Source: RDXT01 sp033765305 (GTDB taxonomy: Bacteria; Bacteroidota; Bacteroidia; J057). From it: a stretch of 64,000 nt of DNA. The stretch lies in NCBI GenBank assembly GCA_033765305.1, contig JANRID010000028.1:40060-104059 (forward strand), in the 5' to 3' direction. Under the pieces are notes generated by a model. That model had not been told where the DNA came from, did no database searches, and saw nothing but the letters and a program-made list of their open reading frames with translations. Below, piece by piece: positions 8,518-15,822 of the stretch; the first letter of the stretch is position 1, and the number at the start of each line of letters is the position of its first letter. Made by a program: the position numbers and the translations under genes.

Positions 8518-9315
8518 CTAAATTGAGCCGGTGCGCCCGCCGTCCACCGGCAGGCTGACGCCGGTAATATACGATGCGGCCGGCGAAGCCAGGAAGCAGG
8601 CTGCCTCGGCAATCTCCGCCGCACTTCCGAAGCGCCCGGCAGGGATGCTGCGCTGCATTTCCTCCTCGATCTGCGCTTCAGACCGGCCGGAGGCGGCTGC
8701 GCGGCTGCGGATGAGCGACTGGAGGCGCTCCGTGCGGGTAAACCCGGGCAGGATGCTGTTGACGGTGATGCCCCAGGGCGCCAGTTCGTTGGCGAGGGTT
8801 TTGGCCCAGGAGGCCATGGCGCCGCGGGTGGTGTTGGATACGCCCAGGCCGCTGATGGGAATGCGCACGGAGGTTGAGATGATGTTGACGATGCGTCCGT
8901 AGCGGGCATCGCGCATGCCGGGCGCCAGCGCCTGCACCAGCAGGTGGCTGCACGCGAGGTGCATGCGGTAGGCGCTGAAGAAATCGTCGACCGAGGCATC
9001 CAGAATCGGCCCGCCGGGCGGGCCGCCGGTGTTGTTGATGAGGATATGGATGGGGCCTTCATGCGCGGCAAGCCACCCGCGGACTGCGGCATCCACCGTA
9101 GCCGGATCGGCAAAGTCGGCGGTCAGCATCTGATGCGTCTGGCCGGGCAGCTGCGGCAGCTCAGCCCGGACGGCTTCCAGGGCTTGGGCATTGCGCGCCA
9201 TCAGCACGACCGAAGCGCCCATGCGGGCCAGCTGGGCGGCAATGGCTTGGCCGATGCCTTGCGTACTGCCGCATACGAGGGCGGTTTGCCCGGTCAGGGG
9301 AGAAGTGGTTTCCAT
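8518..9315 (-). CDS. SDR-family oxidoreductase lacking the canonical YxxxK
   Basis: 265 residues with an SDR Rossmann fold: cofactor motif CGSTQGIGQAIA (15-26), the structural INNTGG, and the C-terminal SLPVDGGRTGSI. Where classical SDRs have Tyr-x-x-x-Lys, this protein reads SNTTRGAMASWAKTL, so the catalytic Tyr and Lys positions are Asn and Arg. A described subgroup of beta-ketoacyl-reductase-like SDRs has the same departure and its activity is unclear. It is separated from the next minus-strand gene by about 60 bases that include a candidate promoter. Confidence 0.88.
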   Translation of the reverse strand: METTSPLTGQTALVCGSTQGIGQAIAAQLARMGASVVLMARNAQALEAVRAELPQLPGQTHQMLTADFADPATVDAAVRGWLAAHEGPIHILINNTGGPPGGPILDASVDDFFSAYRMHLACSHLLVQALAPGMRDARYGRIVNIISTSVRIPISGLGVSNTTRGAMASWAKTLANELAPWGITVNSILPGFTRTERLQSLIRSRAAASGRSEAQIEEEMQRSIPAGRFGSAAEIAEAACFLASPAASYITGVSLPVDGGRTGSI

Positions 9316-9371
9316 AGCCCCTCAAGTACGCAAAGGCGCTGCCATTCCGCAAATTTCCTATCTTGCCGCCG

Positions 9372-9866
9372 ATGGATCCGATCCTCCTCACTGGCTGGCT
9401 GCTGCTCGCGCTTACCTGCGGAGCTGCGCTGGCGCTGGCGTTCACGCGCAGGCTGGTGCACGCAGCGGTCTGGCTGTTTCTGGTGCTGATGGGCACCGCC
9501 GGGCTGTTTGCCGTGGCGGGGGCGGCCTTTCCGGCTGTTTCTCAGCTGATTGTGTATGTAGGCGGGGTACTGATCCTGGTCGTATTCGGCATTATGCTGA
9601 CGAGCGACCAGGTGCTGGGCCAGCCGGCCAGCCGGGTGCGGCATGCCGGCGCAGGACTGGCGGCAGCGGGTGCGCTGGGCGGGCTGCTGGTGCTGGCCTG
9701 GCGGCAGATGCCTCCGGAGCCGGAAGCCGTGCCGGCTGCGGCATCAGCTGCGCAGATCGGCGCGCAGTCGCTCACACAGTATCTGCTGCCTTTTGAAATC
9801 ATTTCCTGCCTGCTGCTGGCTGCCCTGGCAGGCGCTGTAGCCGTAGCCCGCAGCAAAGGCCGCTGA
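9372..9866 (+). CDS. nuoJ: NADH-quinone oxidoreductase subunit J, stand-alone
   Basis: 164 residues from the ATG at 9372 (a TTG at 9363 would add three residues). Five hydrophobic helices with the family-typical LVHAAVWLFLVLMGTAGLF and QLIVYVGGVLILVVFGIML identify NuoJ, a proton-channel-side membrane subunit of complex I. The tail YLLPFEIISCLLLAALAGAV is also typical. What is odd is the setting: nuoJ is normally inside a nuo operon between nuoI and nuoK, but here both neighbours are unrelated and on the other strand. Confidence 0.88.
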   Translation: MDPILLTGWLLLALTCGAALALAFTRRLVHAAVWLFLVLMGTAGLFAVAGAAFPAVSQLIVYVGGVLILVVFGIMLTSDQVLGQPASRVRHAGAGLAAAGALGGLLVLAWRQMPPEPEAVPAAASAAQIGAQSLTQYLLPFEIISCLLLAALAGAVAVARSKGR

Positions 9867-9869
9867 GTG

Positions 9870-10373
9870 TCAGGAGCCAGGCTGCTCGATTTCGTAAATC
9901 CGAACTTCAATCCGCACCACCCCGACGATTTTCTCGGCTTCCTCGTCGTTGGCGTAAATTTTCAGCGTCTGCTTGCCGGGCTGGAGCACCGCATCGGAAA
10001 CCGCGTCATAGGTGAGGGTGTAATCGATCTCATTGTCCTGCAGCACCCCCTGCCAGCGGCCATTTTCCTTGATCGACACCCGTGCGCTATACTCTGTCAC
10101 CTTGTGGCTTGCGTCTTCAAATATAAGAAACAGGGGCAGATCTGTCCGGGTAATGCCTTGGTAGTAGGTGAGCACCAGCTCGATCCGGGCATGAAATTCC
10201 TTGTCGGTATGGTTGAAGTCCAGCTGGAACTCGACCGGCTCGGAGTAATAGATCGTATAGTTCCGCAGCTGGTGGGATCCTTTCCAGAGCGGCGTGATTC
10301 CGCCGCAGCTTGTTTGAAGCAGCGCCAAACCTCCGAGCAGGAGGGCAAGCCAAAGGCGGGAAGCCAGCATCAT
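9870..10373 (-). CDS. Lipoprotein of unknown function
   Basis: 167 residues. The signal peptide has a lipobox LLQTSC (Cys at 23). The mature domain is beta-rich, about 140 residues, with PVEFQLDFNHTDKEFHARIE, DLPLFLIFEDAS and KENGRWQGVLQDN. Size and the W-x-G-V element recall GldH-like small lipoproteins, but the similarity is too weak to assign. It converges with nuoJ, the stops being 3 bases apart. Two ATGs (10373 and 10370) are possible starts. Confidence 0.7.
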   Translation of the reverse strand: MMLASRLWLALLLGGLALLQTSCGGITPLWKGSHQLRNYTIYYSEPVEFQLDFNHTDKEFHARIELVLTYYQGITRTDLPLFLIFEDASHKVTEYSARVSIKENGRWQGVLQDNEIDYTLTYDAVSDAVLQPGKQTLKIYANDEEAEKIVGVVRIEVRIYEIEQPGS

Positions 10374-10471
10374 CCGGAAGGGTTACGGGGGCGAAATTAG
10401 CATTCCTGCCGTCAATACGCAACGGGCAGCGCACAAACTTGCGCCGCTTTCCGGAAGGCATGGCGCCGAGT

Positions 10472-11485
10472 TCAGGAGGGCGAGGCTTCCACCATCTGCT
10501 CCGGGGCCGGTTCGGACTCCGAACCCGCGTCGCTGAAGACGCCCATCGAGGAGAATTTGCGGATGCGGGCCTCGATCAGGGCATCGGCATCGAAGGTGCC
10601 GAGGGTTTCGAGGTCGCGCAGGATGCGGTCTTTTACGGCCTGGTAGGCAGCCTGGGGATCTTTATGGGCACCTCCGAGGGGTTCGGGAATAATGCCGTCG
10701 ATCAGGCCGAGCTCGAGATTATCGTGCGCAGTGAGGCGCAGGGCTTCTGCGGCCTGCTCTTTGTGGTCCCAGCTGCGCCAGAGGATGCTGGAGCAGGATT
10801 CGGGCGAAATCACGGAATACCAGGTATTCTCCATCATATAGACCCGGTCGCCGATGCCGATGCCAAGTGCGCCGCCGGAGGCGCCCTCTCCGATGACGAT
10901 GCAGATGATGGGGCTGCGGAGGATGGACATTTCCATCAGGTTCCGGGCAATGGCCTCGCCCTGGCCGCGCTCTTCGGCTTCGAGCCCCGGATAGGCGCCG
11001 GGGGTATCGATGAGCGTCACGACGGGAATGCCGAACTTTTCGGCCAGGCGCATCAGCCGCAGGGCTTTGCGGTAGCCTTCCGGGTTGGACATGCCGAAGT
11101 TCCGGAACTGACGCTCTTTCGTGGTGCGGCCTTTCTGCTGGCCGATGATCATGACGCTGTGCCCGCCGATGCGGCCCAGCCCGCCGACCATTGCCTTGTC
11201 GTCCCGGAAGTTGCGGTCGCCGAAGAGCTCCACAAACTCATCGCAGATGTGATGAATGTAATCGAGCGAATACGGCCGGTCCGGATGGCGCGATACCTGT
11301 ACGCGCTGCCAGCGGCTGAGATTGCTGTAGATATTGACCTTCAGTTCCCCGATTTTGCGCTCGAGTTCCGATGCAGGGGCGCCCATTTCCATGCCGGTCT
11401 CTCCCGCCAGCTTGCGGAGGTCCGCCAGGCGGGATTCCATCTCATAGATCGGCTTTTCAAAGTCGAAGATCTGATTCGGTTTCAT
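10472..11485 (-). CDS. accA: Acetyl-CoA carboxylase carboxyltransferase subunit alpha
   Basis: 337 residues, slightly longer than typical AccA because of an acidic, Ser/Glu-rich tail of about 20 residues. It has the family hallmarks: the N-terminal FEKPIYEMESRLADLRKLA, RHPDRPYSLDYIHHICDEF, GGLGRIGGHSVMIIGQQKG, FGMSNPEGYRKALRLM and the oxyanion-hole region GEGASGGALGIGIGDRVYM. With AccD (not in this window) it transfers carboxyl from biotin to acetyl-CoA in the first step of fatty-acid synthesis. The biotin subunits AccB and AccC are encoded at 33.2-35.1 kb. Confidence 0.96.
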   Translation of the reverse strand: MKPNQIFDFEKPIYEMESRLADLRKLAGETGMEMGAPASELERKIGELKVNIYSNLSRWQRVQVSRHPDRPYSLDYIHHICDEFVELFGDRNFRDDKAMVGGLGRIGGHSVMIIGQQKGRTTKERQFRNFGMSNPEGYRKALRLMRLAEKFGIPVVTLIDTPGAYPGLEAEERGQGEAIARNLMEMSILRSPIICIVIGEGASGGALGIGIGDRVYMMENTWYSVISPESCSSILWRSWDHKEQAAEALRLTAHDNLELGLIDGIIPEPLGGAHKDPQAAYQAVKDRILRDLETLGTFDADALIEARIRKFSSMGVFSDAGSESEPAPEQMVEASPS

Positions 11486-11620
11486 ATTAGCGCCCGTTGT
11501 AACCTTGAAGTTACGAAAATTCCCCGAGACACAAATCCAAGGGCCCCAAAATTACGCCTTTCGGCCCATAGTGCCTCCTGAATCGCCGGGGTCAGGCATT
11601 CGGCGCGTGTTCAAACGATT

Positions 11621-11650
11621 GAGCGGCAGCCAGGCTTCCGGCTGCCGCTC
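11621..11650 (-). terminator. Strong hairpin downstream of gltA
   Basis: An 11-base perfect stem (gagcggcagcc at 11621-11631 paired with 11640-11650) with an 8-base loop lies 21 bases after the gltA stop. The downstream sequence on the minus strand has no long T-run, so it may stop RNA polymerase weakly or mainly protect the 3' end of the message. Confidence 0.5.
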
Positions 11651-11670
11651 TGCTGTACTGCATTCCGGCC

Positions 11671-12945
11671 TCAGCGGGACTCGGCGGGGACGAAATCGCG
11701 CCGGGCAGCACCGGTATACACCTGGCGGGGCCGCACGATCGGCTCGTTGTTTTCGCGCATTTCCTTCCACTGGGAGATCCAGCCCGGCAGGCGCCCGAAG
11801 GCAAACATGACCGTGAACAGGTTGACGGGGATGCCCAGCGCACGGTAGATGATCCCGGAATAGAAGTCTACGTTGGGGAACAGCTTGCGGTCTGCGAAGT
11901 AGCTGTCCTGCAGCGCGGCTTCCTCGAGCTTGCGGGCAATGTCCACCAGCGGGTCCTGGATATTGAGTTCGCTGAGCACCTTGTCCACATATTTCTTGAT
12001 GACCCGGGCACGGGGATCGTAGTTGCGGTACACCCGGTGGCCGAAGCCCATGAGGCGGAAGGGGTCGTTTTTGTCCTTTGCCTTGGCGATGTATTTGGCT
12101 GTGTCGCCGCCGTCGTGCCGGATGTCTTCGAGCATTTCGAGCACCTCCTGGTTCGCGCCGCCATGCAGCGGCCCCCAGAGGGCGTTGTTGCCGGCGCAGA
12201 TGGCGCCGAAGAGGTTCACGTGCGAGGAGCCGGCGAAGCGCACCGTGGAGGTGGAGCAGTTCTGCTCATGGTCGGCGTGCAGCACCAGCAGGGTATCCAG
12301 CGCCTCGGCCGATACGGCTTCCGCTTTGCCAAACATCATGTACAGGAAGTTGCCCACGTAGCCGAGCTCCGGACGGGGGTCCAGATACGGCAGGTGCTGG
12401 CTGCGGCGGTAAATGTAGGCCACCATCAGCGGCATGTTGGCCAGGAGGCTGTAAATCGCCTTCCAGCGGTTACCCTCGTCGCTCCACGAATCCAGGCATT
12501 CCGGATAAAACCCTGACAGCGAGGCAAACATCACCGACATCATGCCCATCGGGTGGGTTTCGTCGGGCATCGCATCCAGGATGGCGCGCGCATGGGCAGG
12601 CAGGCCGGTATGAGCCGTGATTTCAGCTTCAAACGCTTCGAGCTGGCTCCGGGTGGGCAGCTCGCCGTGCAGGAGCAGGTAGGCTACTTCGAGGAACGAG
12701 GCATGGTCGGCCAGCTGCTCGATCGGGTACCCGCGGTGCTCCAGGATGCCCCGGTCGCCGTCGATGAAGGTGATGGCGCTCTGGGTGGATGCAGTGTTCT
12801 TAAATCCGACATCGATGGTCATGTGGCCGCTGGTCGCGAGCAGCTTCCCGATGTCCACGGCCTTTTCCGCATAGGTTCCGGTGACGACAGGGAACGCATG
12901 GGCGGCTTCGCCGAGTTGTATCGTGGCAGTCTCTTGCATAGACAT
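11671..12945 (-). CDS. gltA: Citrate synthase
   Basis: 424 residues from the ATG at 12945; an ATG two codons later (12939) is equally possible, and the longer frame to 13035 has no conserved sequence. Type II citrate synthase motifs are present: LLHGELPT, the His-containing SSHVNLFGAICAGNNALWGP, LHGGANQEVLEML, GFGHRVYRNYDPRA and the Asp-containing NVDFYSGIIYRALGIP. It condenses acetyl-CoA with oxaloacetate in the first step of the TCA cycle. The gene stands alone between accA and nadE on the same strand. Confidence 0.97.
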   Translation of the reverse strand: MSMQETATIQLGEAAHAFPVVTGTYAEKAVDIGKLLATSGHMTIDVGFKNTASTQSAITFIDGDRGILEHRGYPIEQLADHASFLEVAYLLLHGELPTRSQLEAFEAEITAHTGLPAHARAILDAMPDETHPMGMMSVMFASLSGFYPECLDSWSDEGNRWKAIYSLLANMPLMVAYIYRRSQHLPYLDPRPELGYVGNFLYMMFGKAEAVSAEALDTLLVLHADHEQNCSTSTVRFAGSSHVNLFGAICAGNNALWGPLHGGANQEVLEMLEDIRHDGGDTAKYIAKAKDKNDPFRLMGFGHRVYRNYDPRARVIKKYVDKVLSELNIQDPLVDIARKLEEAALQDSYFADRKLFPNVDFYSGIIYRALGIPVNLFTVMFAFGRLPGWISQWKEMRENNEPIVRPRQVYTGAARRDFVPAESR

Positions 12946-13055
12946 ATAGGATGTATGAAGATGGCTTGGGGTGAGGGAATCCAAAAACAGCCTCTTAAAG
13001 TACGAATCCCTGCAAATGTAGTTCGTAATGTGCAAGGGAAAAACCTGGGTTGACT

Positions 13056-15002
13056 TTATCCGCCGAAGCGGTCGAGTTCATCGAGTGCCTCGCGGAATCC
13101 GCCGTTGAGAATCGGAAATCTGCACCAGGTTTTGGGGTCCAGATTGGCATCGTCGAGGTGAAAAGAAGGGGCATAGCGCTCGCGTTTCCACTGATTCCGG
13201 GACCAAAGCTGGTAAAACTTGCGGATATAGCCCTTCAGCACCGGGTCGGGATAGCTGCCGCGGAGGGTCAGAAACACCTCGACCGGCGACTTGTAGTCGC
13301 GGATGGCGCATTTCTCGATGTCGTCCAGCAGCGGATAGGGCATGAGATCCCGCTCATCGGTCTGGGCGTAGGCCGCAGGCCGGAGTTCGGCAGTCGGCTG
13401 GAGGGAATTGACATACCGGAGCCCGGCCACGCCGAGGGCGTCTTCCGCCCAGCGGAGCCATTGCAGGATGGAATCCTTGTCGATGCCGCCCAGGGGGGCC
13501 AGGCTGCCTGCTGTGTCGCCGTCCATGGTCGCATAGCCGACCGCAGCCTCGCTGCGGTTGGAGGTGGTGATCAGCAGGCCTCCGAGGGCGTTGGTGAGCA
13601 TCCAGATGCCGGGCGCGCGCAGGCGCGCCTGGATATTCTGCAGCGTCACATCGTCGCGCTCCCAGCTCAGCGGGCGGCCCAGCGCCTGCTCCGTCAGCTG
13701 CCGGTACTGCACATGCAGCGGCTCCACCTCCCACTGGTGAAAGGCTGCACCGAGATCGGCGGCGAGTTCGCGGGCACTTTCCAGCGTCTCGGGGCCGCTG
13801 TTGGCCGTCGCCTGGTACACGCAGGTGATGAACTGCGCCGGCAAGGGCTGCGCCGGGTCCGGCTGCGCATAGGCCAGCCGCGCTGCCAGCCGCTCGGGGC
13901 CCAGCTCCGCAGCTGCGCGTGTGAGCGCATGGGTGCACAGCACCGCACAGGTCGAGGAGTCGGCGCCGCCGGAGAGCGAGATCACGAAGCCCCGGCTCCG
14001 GCTTTTGCGCATGTAGTCAAACAGCGCCAGCGTCTCGGCCAGGTAAAACTCCTCCTGCCAGGCTTCTGCCGGCGCCTGCACCGCCGATGCCTGCGGCAGC
14101 ACCGCCGATGCCTGCGGCAGCACTGCCGCATACCGGCCTTCGCCCCGGACGAGGTGGCAAGGCTCTTCCGGCCTGAAATTGAAGGATTTACGCCGATGGA
14201 TATGCACCCGCTCCACATCTGCCGTCACCGGCAGGATCTGAAACGCCTCGTAGGAAAAGCGCTGGTTGCGGGCGAGCAGCTCGCCGCTTTGCGCCACCAG
14301 AATTTCGCCGTCGTAGATGATCCGGCCTGCCTCGTTGCCCAGCAGGTTGCTGTACACATAGGTGCAGTTGTAGCTCCGGGATGCCTCCCGGACCAGCATT
14401 TCCCGTACCTTGGTTTTGCCGAATGCGAAGTTGGATGCGCTGGGATTGAGGATAATATCGACGTTGTTCACGTAATGCCGCTGCGCCGGGCGGATGCCGT
14501 TCCATGCATCTTCGCAGATCTCAAACCCGATCCGCACCCCGTCCACCTCAAAGACCAGATCCCCCAGCGGATAGCGTACGCCTTCCCATTCCAGCTCCAC
14601 GCCCAGCCGCTCCGGCCAGGGCTTGAACCATCGGGGCTCGTAATAAATCCCGTCGCCGGCCAGTTCCTGCTTGGCTGCAAAGCCCAGCAGGCGGCCGTCG
14701 TGGATAAACGCCACCGCATTGTACAGGCAATGCGCATACTCGAGGGGCAGCCCGACGGAAACCGTCATGCCTTGCGAGGCGGCCATGATCCGCTTCAGCC
14801 CGCCGAGCGACTCATCGAGCGTCCAGCGGTTGAAGAAGGCGTCTTCGCAGCCGTAGCCGCTGACCGCCAGCTCCGGCAGGCACAGGATCTGCACCCCTTG
14901 CGCGCGTGCAGCCGCGATGGCGTCGAGGATGTTCTGGACGTTGTGCCCGAAGTCGAGGGGGGTCTGATTGAGGCAGGCGCCTGCAAGGCGGAGGTAGCGC
15001 AT
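13056..15002 (-). CDS. nadE: Glutamine-dependent NAD(+) synthetase
   Basis: 648 residues from the ATG at 15002; the upstream frame to 15083 crosses the probable promoter. The N-terminal glutaminase is a nitrilase-fold domain (about 1-280) with CLPELAVSGYG (Glu), the Lys-containing KQELAGDGIYYEPRWF and the Cys in FEICEDAWNGIR. The C-terminal domain has the ATP-pyrophosphatase P-loop SLSGGADSSTCAVL and NRSEAAVGYATMDGDTAGSL. It amidates nicotinate adenine dinucleotide to NAD. The linker holds an exact 21-base tandem duplication. A divergent NrtR-like regulator and a palindrome suggest feedback control. Confidence 0.95.
   Translation of the reverse strand: MRYLRLAGACLNQTPLDFGHNVQNILDAIAAARAQGVQILCLPELAVSGYGCEDAFFNRWTLDESLGGLKRIMAASQGMTVSVGLPLEYAHCLYNAVAFIHDGRLLGFAAKQELAGDGIYYEPRWFKPWPERLGVELEWEGVRYPLGDLVFEVDGVRIGFEICEDAWNGIRPAQRHYVNNVDIILNPSASNFAFGKTKVREMLVREASRSYNCTYVYSNLLGNEAGRIIYDGEILVAQSGELLARNQRFSYEAFQILPVTADVERVHIHRRKSFNFRPEEPCHLVRGEGRYAAVLPQASAVLPQASAVQAPAEAWQEEFYLAETLALFDYMRKSRSRGFVISLSGGADSSTCAVLCTHALTRAAAELGPERLAARLAYAQPDPAQPLPAQFITCVYQATANSGPETLESARELAADLGAAFHQWEVEPLHVQYRQLTEQALGRPLSWERDDVTLQNIQARLRAPGIWMLTNALGGLLITTSNRSEAAVGYATMDGDTAGSLAPLGGIDKDSILQWLRWAEDALGVAGLRYVNSLQPTAELRPAAYAQTDERDLMPYPLLDDIEKCAIRDYKSPVEVFLTLRGSYPDPVLKGYIRKFYQLWSRNQWKRERYAPSFHLDDANLDPKTWCRFPILNGGFREALDELDRFGG
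14080..14121. repeat. 21-bp exact tandem duplication in the nadE linker
   Basis: Two adjacent identical 21-base units (14080-14100 and 14101-14121), each starting accgccgatg, encode two copies of the heptapeptide LPQASAV in the linker between the glutaminase and synthetase domains. The reading frame is kept. It looks like a slippage product in a part of the protein tolerant to length. Confidence 0.9.
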
Positions 15003-15074
15003 AGATGGACAGCGTAAGCCATATGCCGCAAGGATAACCGGGCTGCGGCATAAAAAGTTGACCGGCAATATAAA

Positions 15075-15093
15075 TTGTGTCAAATTTACACAA
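15075..15093. promoter_or_regulatory. Palindromic candidate operator between nadE and nrtR
   Basis: ttgtgt (15075-15080), seven bases, acacaa (15088-15093) form an inverted repeat in the 128-base divergent region; within the spacer, four further symmetric positions (aa/tt) also match. It lies about 73 bases upstream of the nadE start and 38 bases upstream of the regulator start. Position and symmetry suit the dimeric binding site of the adjacent NrtR-like protein. I did not compare it to published NrtR boxes. Confidence 0.6.
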
Positions 15094-15130
15094 ATTCTCC
15101 GGCACCCCGTATCCCGTCCGGACTTTTCTT

Positions 15131-15820
15131 ATGCAGGCAGTTTCCTCCATCTGGCTGACCGTGGATGCGGTCGTATTCGGCTACCGGCCGGGCCGGCAGC
15201 TTTCGGTACTGCTGGTCCGGCGGGCGATTCCGCCGTATGCGGGCAGCTGGGCGCTTCCAGGCGGCTTTGTGCGGGAGGGCGAATCGCTGGAGGCGGCAGT
15301 TCAGCGGGAGCTCCGCGAGGAGACCGGTGTCTCGCTGGGGTATCTGGAGCAGCTGTACACCTTCGGTGCGCCCGGCCGCGATCCGCGGCAGCGGGTGGTA
15401 TCGGTGGCCTATTATGCGCTGGTCCGGCCCGATCAGGTGCAGCTGCATGCCGGCAGCGATGCCGGCGAGGCAGCCTGGTTCGATCAGGATGCGCTGCCGC
15501 CCCTGGCCTTCGATCACGGTGACATGATCCGGACGGCGCTGCAGCGGCTGCGCAACAAGATCACCTACGAGCCGGTAGGGGTCGAGCTGCTGGACGAAAA
15601 GTTTCCTTTCTCCGACCTGGTGGCGCTGTACGAGACCCTGCTGGGTGCTGGGCGGGTGGACCGGGCCAATCTGTGGAAAAAATTCAACGGCCCCGGCTTG
15701 CTCGAAGCCCTGGGCGAGCGGCGCAAGCAGGCCGGCTCCGGCCGGCCCGCCACGCTCTACCGCTTCAGCCACAGCCGCTACGAGCAGCTCCGCGAGTCGG
15801 GCGCCGCATTCGGCATCTGA
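15131..15820 (+). CDS. nrtR: NrtR-like Nudix transcriptional regulator
   Basis: 229 residues from the ATG at 15131; an upstream GTG at 15077 would put the start inside the palindrome. The N-terminal Nudix domain (about 1-140) keeps a full Nudix box (GGFVREGESLEAAVQRELRE then ETG), with YAGSWALPGG before it. The C-terminal 80 residues form the winged-helix part typical of NrtR: FPFSDLVALYETLLG, then RANLWKKFN, then GRPATLYRFS. NrtR proteins sense ADP-ribose or related nucleotides and repress NAD metabolism genes. Divergence from nadE supports that role; the intact Nudix box leaves open residual hydrolase activity. Confidence 0.85.
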   Translation: MQAVSSIWLTVDAVVFGYRPGRQLSVLLVRRAIPPYAGSWALPGGFVREGESLEAAVQRELREETGVSLGYLEQLYTFGAPGRDPRQRVVSVAYYALVRPDQVQLHAGSDAGEAAWFDQDALPPLAFDHGDMIRTALQRLRNKITYEPVGVELLDEKFPFSDLVALYETLLGAGRVDRANLWKKFNGPGLLEALGERRKQAGSGRPATLYRFSHSRYEQLRESGAAFGI

Positions 15821-15822
15821 GA

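Noticed and set aside
13050..15017. 655-codon plus-strand frame opposite nadE
   Set aside because: nadE on the minus strand has all catalytic motifs; the plus frame is a shadow.
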